A stretch of 64,000 bases of DNA from Parasponia andersonii (taxonomy: Eukaryota > Streptophyta > Magnoliopsida > Rosales > Cannabaceae). Location: positions 647,441 to 711,440 of the forward strand of contig JXTB01000115.1 of the NCBI GenBank assembly GCA_002914805.1, read 5' to 3'. The translations under genes and the position numbers were made by a program. Of the stretch, positions 56,441 through 64,000 are shown piece by piece. Position 1 is the first letter of the stretch, and each line of letters begins with the position of its first letter. The notes beneath the pieces were generated by a model. The model had not been told where the DNA came from. It saw only the letters and a program-made list of their open reading frames with translations, and searched no databases.

Positions 56441-59400
56441 AAATTCGAAATTCAAACATAACAAGGATACGAGTAAACTAACAAGGGATAATAGCACGAA
56501 AGAGAGTGAACTACCTATTATAGAATGTAGGAGTAGGGAATCAAATTCTAGTTAAATCAAGAAGGGTGAAACATACACTTTGCACTTGGAGTTATGACTT
56601 TGCCAACATATCAATGCCACACAAAGGTATGTGATAAAGATATGTACAAAGAGATATAAAATCACAAGATGGGTTGTTTGTAAGTACAAGACCTCGACTT
56701 GAGAGATTGGAAACAATGACCTCAAGTTGGTAATTAATAACAGAAGTAGTGACGATAACTACAAATATGAGTCGAAAATACCAGACTTGTGCAACCAGAA
56801 TACTGATTATTAGGTACCAAAATAGTATATCTGATCAATAGTCAAAAACATACAATACCATCCCCAGATCATACTAGATCAATAACATACTGGGATCATT
56901 CCATTTGTTTATAGCTAAACTTGGTCCTAAATAATCACTGAGTCCAAAAACTCTAACAAGATTTCATCAACACAAGATTTCACCCAACAATGTTTTCAAT
57001 GGGAAATAAAACTAGTGGTGTTGCACCACACATAAGATAGACATGTCCATAGGACAAAAACGACAATAAGAGCATAATGATATAAGTTGTTTACCGTCCC
57101 TCATAAAGAGTAAGAAATAACGATGTACACAACACATTCCTAGTTAAGGACAAGACTAGAATCATCATGAATGGAAATCTCCAACAGAGGAGTACATAGC
57201 ACAAGGAATGCTAATAGGTCAACCATTGTAGTCTAAACATATAGTTAGCAAGTATATTCCAAAGACTTTCCAAGTTTTTTACTCAAGGTAATACCATATG
57301 ATAATTTTTCATACTATAATTATATCTAAAAACTTTTCAAGTCTCTTTATCCAATGTAGGGATTATAGTAGCAATCTTAAATCATCAACTAGCTCCAAGA
57401 ACTTTATAAGTCTTTGGTACAAGGAAAAGTCATACTGAAATGACTCACTTTCAAATGTGCAAATAAAATCAGTAATAATACGACAATACCCCAGAAACAA
57501 AGTTTCAATAAAATAGGTTATCTCTGTGGCGACACCTGTCTCCTATCTAACCTCATTTCATTTTAAAATTATAAATAATTTTTCTAAAATATTTTTGAAA
57601 ACAAATAATATAAATATTAGGGGCATATAGAAATATTACATTAGTCTACAATAAGGTCTCACTTTGGCCAAAGATAAATCAAACTTGAACTTCAAGTATT
57701 CCTATTGAAAATATAATGGCAAGAGTTCAACAACTCTCAATATAGACTCGTGAGTAAACTGATTCCTATACCATCAATTATACAACATAATGATGCTTGA
57801 ATCCAACTCAAATCAAGTAATGAGTTATAAATTGAACTCATTGCTAATAAACTCAATAATGACTCTAATTAACAATAGATTATAACAAGAGTCTCCAAAA
57901 ATACCCAAAAGTCAGTACAAGTAAAGTACTACAAGCAGTACTCACTCATTAACACCAAGAGGGAATACATCGATAAGATTATATCTCATCATCATTAGTC
58001 AATCAATTTCATGTCTAGCACACCAATTCCACTTACTACATTAAGTAAATACGATAAGAAGAAGTTTTTCTATTTGATATATTTTATTAATTAAACTATC
58101 ATGCACTTAAAACATGTTATTTTCTTCTAAATCATAGTTAAACATAATAGAAATTTTCTTAAAATTTCAAAACTTTTCCAAAGTTTGATTTTAAAACATA
58201 CTTTCTTTTTTTTTTTTTTTTGACAAACACATTATACAAATAATTTACCATAATTCTTTATTAATGACAAACTTTATGTAATCTTTTAGCAAGGGTTTCT
58301 TTGAGCTTTATAACTTTGAAGTCACCACACTATAGTTTTTTTTATAATAAATATAGCTTCGAAAGACATTTTAATAATATAAAAAACTTATAAAGCATTT
58401 TAGAAAATAGTAGATTGTGTCATGTGTAATTTTTAACTTTTTTTAACCTCACTCAACTCATAAAGCATGTCTATAGAAAATAACCTTTTTATATAACCAA
58501 CCAATTTATAATATACATAAACTCCATGAATTCAAAAGTTTAAATGAAATTTTAAAGAAAAAGACAATATGCTATTATTCACCACTTAAGTCTCTCTAAG
58601 ACTTAGGTATTAAAACCAAAAATATTTATTTTTTTTTTCTATAAGTAAATTACATATCATCCTAAGTCTCCAACACTAGGAGTTTCCAATACTTAGGATC
58701 TCAAATTAAATCAATCACATAAATGCTCAATTTTCTAATGGAGACTAACAAGATAAAGTCAGCCCAACTTGACTTAACCAATCAATAAACATATATTAAC
58801 TAATAAGGATTTAGCAATCCAATAAACACTAAAATAATATACACATCAAAAAAGCATGTCACATACATGATGAAAAAGTTTGAAAGAATAAACATATCCA
58901 AATAACAAGGCACATAAAGTCATTACGACAAGATTTTGTAGAACTTTCATACCAAGTTTTCAAAATATTAAATCTTTTAATTTGTACAAGGTTCCAAACA
59001 AATAAGCCTAACTAATTTTACTTAACAAAATTCATGTAATAAGATATTGTATATTTGACTTTTAGAAATATATGCACAAGCTTTCAAAATTTTATATACA
59101 TACCACATTAAATCACATAAAAAATTTTCCAAGAAATCAACTTTGTTGCCCAAAGTTTTCACATATATTTTTCCATAAATATTTTATGTTTAATTTCCAA
59201 GTTACTTTACAATTCAATTTTTCAAAACTTTCTTTAGATTCAAAATCATGTGATAAGTAGAAACTCAGTAATGTTTAACAATTAAATCTACTATATACAA
59301 AATTAGGAAAAATATTTAGAAACTTTATTTTTAAATTAATATCTCTAAATATGGAATGAGATATCACCAGTACCACAACTAATTTTAGTAAAGTAATTAT

Positions 59401-60402
59401 TTAAATCTTATATTCTTAGAAATTTCACAAACCTTAAATTCAAGTAGTATTATTAATTCTTAAAAACCATATATTCCTTGCAAAATATGAATCACACACT
59501 CACAACTATTATTCATAATTAAGACTTATATGATTCCAAAATAAAGATGATACATTGGTCAAATGTAAATGTCTACTTCATTCAAAACTAAAAATATCAA
59601 TTTGAAATCTCCAAAAGTTTCAAAAACAAATTAATCAGGTTTTAAGTCTAATTAGATTCTCAAAAATCCTAAAATTTCTTATTTAAGGGCCATAAAATAA
59701 ACTTGGCAAAATAGGTGTAAGACCATATTTATGCAACTACAACATATCATACCAATTTATTAATCCAATTAAATTCCATTCATTTAAGAAATTTCTTTCC
59801 AAAAATTAAACTTGGTAAGACTAGAAAAGAACATTTTTTTTTATCAAGTTCATATTATTAAATCAATTTATACATAAAAACTTATATGTCGTGTCCACTA
59901 AAAAGTCTAACCAATGCATAATACAAAATTATAATAATATACTACGAGATACTTAAACTAGTTAGTCACATATAGATAATTTCTAAGAAATTTAAATTAC
60001 AATACTACAAATACCAATAGTGTCATATTATGTCAATCAAGATACAATACACTGAATTGTTATTTTAGAACCTATGAAGTTCGTATTGCTTATCATAATC
60101 ATAGACATAGGAGTACAAGAATAAATATCTATTTGAATTAAGAAATTTCGATAGGAGTAGAATTCACTAGTCTTGTGTCATCCTTGACACTTTTGAAACT
60201 ATAATTTTAGGGTTATAACTATCCAAAGGATTTCAAAGTTCCGCTTTAGAGAGGTAAACGAAGGATTTAAGACAAATTGGAATAAGGACAATATATTTAG
60301 CCAATTCCTAAGTAATGTATGAGGTACTTTTCAAATATCTCTCCAAAATTTATTTTAAATACCAAAATATTACAAACAAGATTCCAAATGGATCTAAAGC
60401 CT
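56441..60402 (-). other. Noncoding interior of the LARD-like element
   Basis: AT-rich with no open frame longer than about 60 codons and no match to gag, protease, RT, RNase H or integrase motifs on either strand. A T-run is at 58206-58222. Either a non-autonomous interior or one decayed beyond recognition. Confidence 0.65.
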
Positions 60403-60405
60403 GAA

Positions 60406-60417
60406 GCTCTGATATCA
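60406..60417 (-). other. Decayed primer-binding site of the LARD-like element
   Basis: Minus strand TGATATCAGAGC, one base from the TGGTATCAGAGC form, 4 bases from the inner end of the right LTR. Confidence 0.75.
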
Positions 60418-60421
60418 AAAC

Positions 60422-62512
60422 TATCACAACTAGAAATCCAAGGTCGTGATTGTTAGTAAATTTAAGTGAAAATAGTAATAAATAGTAATTTTCCAAAATT
60501 TTGGAAAATCAAGTACTTAAAATCTTTAATTGTAGTCCTCAAAAGTAAGAAAATCTCACAATCAAAAACTTTTCATTTGTTTTAATTTTTCAATAAAAAA
60601 AATCCTTTATTTAAAGTTTATAGGAAATTCTAATTATTGATTTAGAAAATATTTACAAATTTATAAACTTTAGTAAAATAAGTCAAATTGAAACCTTAAG
60701 TTCAATGTTCAAATAATTTACATAAAATCATTTGTATTTCTAAATACTCAGCTTAATAGCAAAATTATCCTCATATGTCTATTTAATAAATATACTACAA
60801 TTGGCTAAATAAATTTGACATAAAAAGAAGGGATGGTATAGAATAGGAACCAACCAATGAAGATGTGGAAGACAACATACATAAGCCAAATAAGCTTGTC
60901 AAGCCACCAAGACAATGATTCCAAAATAAATGACATCTTAAAGTGGGAAAAAATAGTAGGGTGAACATATGAATACTCAATAGAGATTCAATTACAAGTT
61001 TTTATACATAAGAAATATACTCACGTTAAAGGTCATGCATGATTAGTATTATATTCAAAACAGTTCACAAAACCCAACTAGAAATTATAGTCTAATAGTT
61101 CAAACATTTCAAACCATTGTAGAATATCTATCAAAACTAGTACATATCTATTCAAGCTAACATATAACCATGTATACAATCATGATATACAAATAATCCT
61201 AGTACATCACTCATAAGTCTGCGCCACCTAAAGAGGTGTCGTAAATTCAATCACTCTATGTGGGGTACCGTAAGTCCGACGGTCACATAAGTGTGTGAAT
61301 ACATACAAATGTGATATAAGTGACAGAATAAGGATATGCACTATTTTTACAAAATAACCATGTAGTATTCTTTAATCAAATATCATTTAGTTCTCAAAAC
61401 TAATTTCTCAAACCTTTTTGGATTTTCTAAAAATTTTGGTATTATAACGACCATTTTTTATCAAACCTAAAATCAAATTTCCTATAGAAAATAGTTTAAA
61501 ATAGTACATATGACACACCAACTAGCCTTCCAGGTAATTTATATCTTAAATCAGGTCAAAAATAGATATAAACACAATTTTGATAAATAATTTCATGAAA
61601 TTCTATATTTATCATAGATATAAAAATTTATAAATTAAACTAATTTTAAAATCAAGTAATTGAATCATTACCTTAATCAAGTGACAAATAGAATTACCGG
61701 GTTATGAAAATAATTTGGTGTCATTTGGGTACTGTTTGGAAAATCTGGCGTCATTTTCAACCCTCTTGAACAATAGGTTTGAAAATTCAATTTTTCAATC
61801 AGAGCTTCACATCATGAAACATATCTCACCACCGAATTTAGAGTACCTAAAAGTATTAGCATAGATATATAATTTGACCGATATGGGATGGGACTAAATC
61901 CGAGCCCAGAACAAGCAAAACAAAGCAATCTAAGCTGTTAGATTTAGAGTTTTGTGCTCCTCACTAATTATAGTCAATATATATATCAAAATTTTTTTTT
62001 TTTTCATGAGTACATCACATATATGAGGTTTATTTTATGATCTAATAGTCAGATTGAAAATTTTAAATACAAAACTAGAATAACTCAAAATTGTTCAAAA
62101 ATGGAAAAATGCAATCTGAGCAATTTCAAATTGAGATATATATACCACGATGATCTTCGTGACAAGACAAAGCTACGAAGATTGGTTTCACTGCCACTGC
62201 CTGAGGTGGCCGGAAACGTCGGTGGCGGCCACATCTTTCCATGACTTCTCTCCCTTCCGGCGGCGATTTGCTGCTCTGTTGGTCATGAAATCTCAGCGGA
62301 CAGCCCTTCTTGCGATGGCACTTCTACCTGGCTCAGTGATGAGACTAGATGATAGCCGGAAGGCCTTGCTCTGGTGATGGCTAATTCTGTCGGAAATAAC
62401 AGAGAAAGAACGAGAGAGATTGTGTCAAAGGGGAGAGAAAGAGTGATCTGTTTATAATATCTTTTTCTGGGTAAAAGTATAAAACTACCCTTCTAAAAAC
62501 TGGATTTTTAGA
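60422..62512 (-). repeat. LARD-like element 5' LTR
   Basis: From TATCACAACTAG to GGATTTTTAGA, followed by ATAAT. The GC-richer leader-like block is at 62150-62450, and a T-run sits near 61988. Confidence 0.8.
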
Positions 62513-62517
62513 ATAAT

Positions 62518-64000
62518 AATACCAAAAAATAAGTGGTTTTTTTTATTATTTTTTTTGTTGCAAATGGCTTTATTATCATTATTATTGTTACTAATATTTA
62601 AAACATAGAAATTCGATTGTGAGAAGAAACACTTGTATGAAAAAAAATATCAGAAAGTCATGATTTTCATAGAGGGTATTAATGATCAAAGAAACTTAAT
62701 ACTTAGTAGAACATTTAAAAAGAAGTAATTTTTAGTGGGGAAAGTTAATTAGTAAGTATTGTATATAGTATATAATTAATATTTAGAAACAATTCTAGTG
62801 ACTCCGCAAAGATTACAGTAAACCAAAGTTCTCCTAATCCACGTATGATAATATTTAGAAATTTTTGGGAAAATATTTTTTAGGATATATGCTAATATAT
62901 ATTTATTTATTTTCAAGTCAGGCATAAATAATTAATTGATAACTTTCTTCGTTTTGGATATTGATTCTTTTTCTTTCTTTGTTTTTTTTCCCTTTATAAA
63001 CGTAATATATTTGGTATTCTAATTATATAAATTTTGGTAAAAACGGAAACGGTACGAATGTTTTGTATAATGCACCACTCTCTCTTGTGGTATGTTTAGC
63101 TGGCTGGAAAAGATCAAACCCACAGAGAAAGTTACGAGGCAAGAAAGTCACGAGTGAAAAGAGGTTTCACCGGGTGATCAGTTATAGGATGATGAAACAA
63201 GTAATCTATATTGCATTCACAAATTTATCCCTTTTTTTTAGTGACTGGACGACAAAATATCTGGACCAATTTCCTGTACATGCATTTAGCTCTCTTTAAA
63301 GACCACGTAAAAAGACAGCACATACACCAAATATTGGTCTGAATCATCTGATCATCCAAATAAACAAATAAGTACTAAATATAAAATGGGAAGACGCTAG
63401 AAGAAGAAAAAGAAAAAAGAAACAAAATAAATAAGATCAATTATTCCGTGACCATTTGAAGTTCGAAGTGCCAAATTAAGGGCAACATTGACAACAATCC
63501 CGCTAAACTCTAGCCGCCTCCAAGTACATAGTAAATAGTGACTTTACCTTATTAGACATATATATTCTTAATTGATCACCATTTAATAATAATAATAATA
63601 ACTTTTATCCTATGGAAATAAACATTAAAGGAGTTAAAGACTTGGCATACTCCAATTTAATCGCAAGGCTTTGAGGAAAAGCCATATGCAGTGGTTAATG
63701 AAGCGTTGACTTAAGTGGTCACCCAAATACTTGCCATTTTAGTGAATTAATTCGAAACTTCTTAACTCATTCACCTGTGAGGCTGTTACTTTGAAGTTTG
63801 ACATCGAAATGAGCAGCTATGTAAAAGATTTATGATATGTTATTATGTGGAATTAAATTGTGAGTTGTGAGTTTGTGATATTTTGTTTTGACCATATGAT
63901 GCCATATTGTTGATGGAGGTTTTATCAACAATAAATTTATGAATAATTAAGAGATGTGGCTTGTGTAAATTGAGGTAAATAATCAAAGCAAATAAGGAGA
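62518..64000. other. AT-rich intergenic DNA, nothing recognised
   Basis: One open frame at 63063-63299 shows no family I recognise. Poly-T near 62540 and 63235 and an (AAT)n run near 63585. No transposon end or RNA gene identified. Confidence 0.5.

Larger units (their letters stand above)
54345..62512 (-). mobile_element. Large LTR retrotransposon without coding sequence (LARD-like), chromovirus-type LTRs
   Basis: Two LTRs of 2096 and 2091 bp (54345-56440 and 60422-62512) enclose a 3.98-kb interior. ATAAT occurs at 54340-54344 and 62513-62517, a perfect target-site duplication. A decayed primer-binding site lies beside the right LTR on the minus strand, fixing the orientation. No gag or pol domain is recognisable in any frame inside. 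The LTRs are diverged: I count about 20 mismatches in the first ~115 aligned bases, so it is old. They resemble the solo LTR at 37503 and more weakly the Tekay LTRs. Confidence 0.85.

Noticed and set aside
63063-63299. 78-codon plus-strand frame near the window end
   Set aside because: No domain, no splice partners visible and AT-rich flanks; not supported as a gene.

Overview
The window is plant nuclear DNA, from a eudicot. The evidence is a spliced WUSCHEL-related homeobox gene of the WOX1/STENOFOLIA type, a decayed cytochrome P450 gene with plant-type introns, and plant retrotransposon lineages (Athila, Tekay chromovirus, Ty1/copia), together with a CACTA transposon and a tRNA-derived SINE. 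The background is very AT-rich with many (TA)n tracts. Species cannot be told from the sequence. Only one gene looks intact, the WOX1-like gene at 30339-32581 on the minus strand; nearly everything else is transposon-derived.

Layout: 1-9983 is the 3' part of a degenerate Athila-type Ty3/gypsy element (gag, protease, RT, RNase H, integrase, an env-position domain, 3' LTR). It appears to sit inside the left LTR of a minus-strand Tekay chromovirus (9985-17668). A SINE with clear target-site duplications follows at 17806-17965. From 19474 to 24543 there is a minus-strand Ty1/copia element with a perfect 5-bp duplication (GATTT) and a lone N marking a missing segment; it seems to have entered an older LTR-like sequence. 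At 25753-26815 lies an Athila-type solo LTR containing an antisense RNase H fragment. A 75-bp tandem repeat is at 29150-29340.

The interval 29.4-35.3 kb is the only stretch without a recognised transposon, and it carries the WOX1-like gene. At 35.2-36.1 kb there is a P450 pseudogene (CYP85 clan, most like CYP724) interrupted by an LTR fragment. From 37503 to 45606 a chromovirus-type solo LTR is split by a second, more decayed copy of the same copia family (39850-45424, plus strand). From 47453 to 53239 lies a CACTA element with CCGACG-rich subterminal repeats, a decayed minus-strand Transposase_24-type gene and an internal tandem duplication containing foldbacks. From 54345 to 62512 is an LTR element with two ~2.09-kb LTRs and a 5-bp duplication (ATAAT) but no recognisable coding sequence. 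The last 1.5 kb shows nothing identifiable.

The transposons are dead or partial, so there is no operating gene system beyond the WOX1-like transcription factor, expected to control leaf-blade and petal outgrowth. I do not see a new multi-gene system. The most unusual observations are two mutations shared by two diverged copia copies (a missing gag ATG and an in-frame TAA), a tandem duplication at a polypurine tract that looks like a reverse-transcription error, a coding-empty LTR element, and duplicated foldbacks inside the CACTA element.
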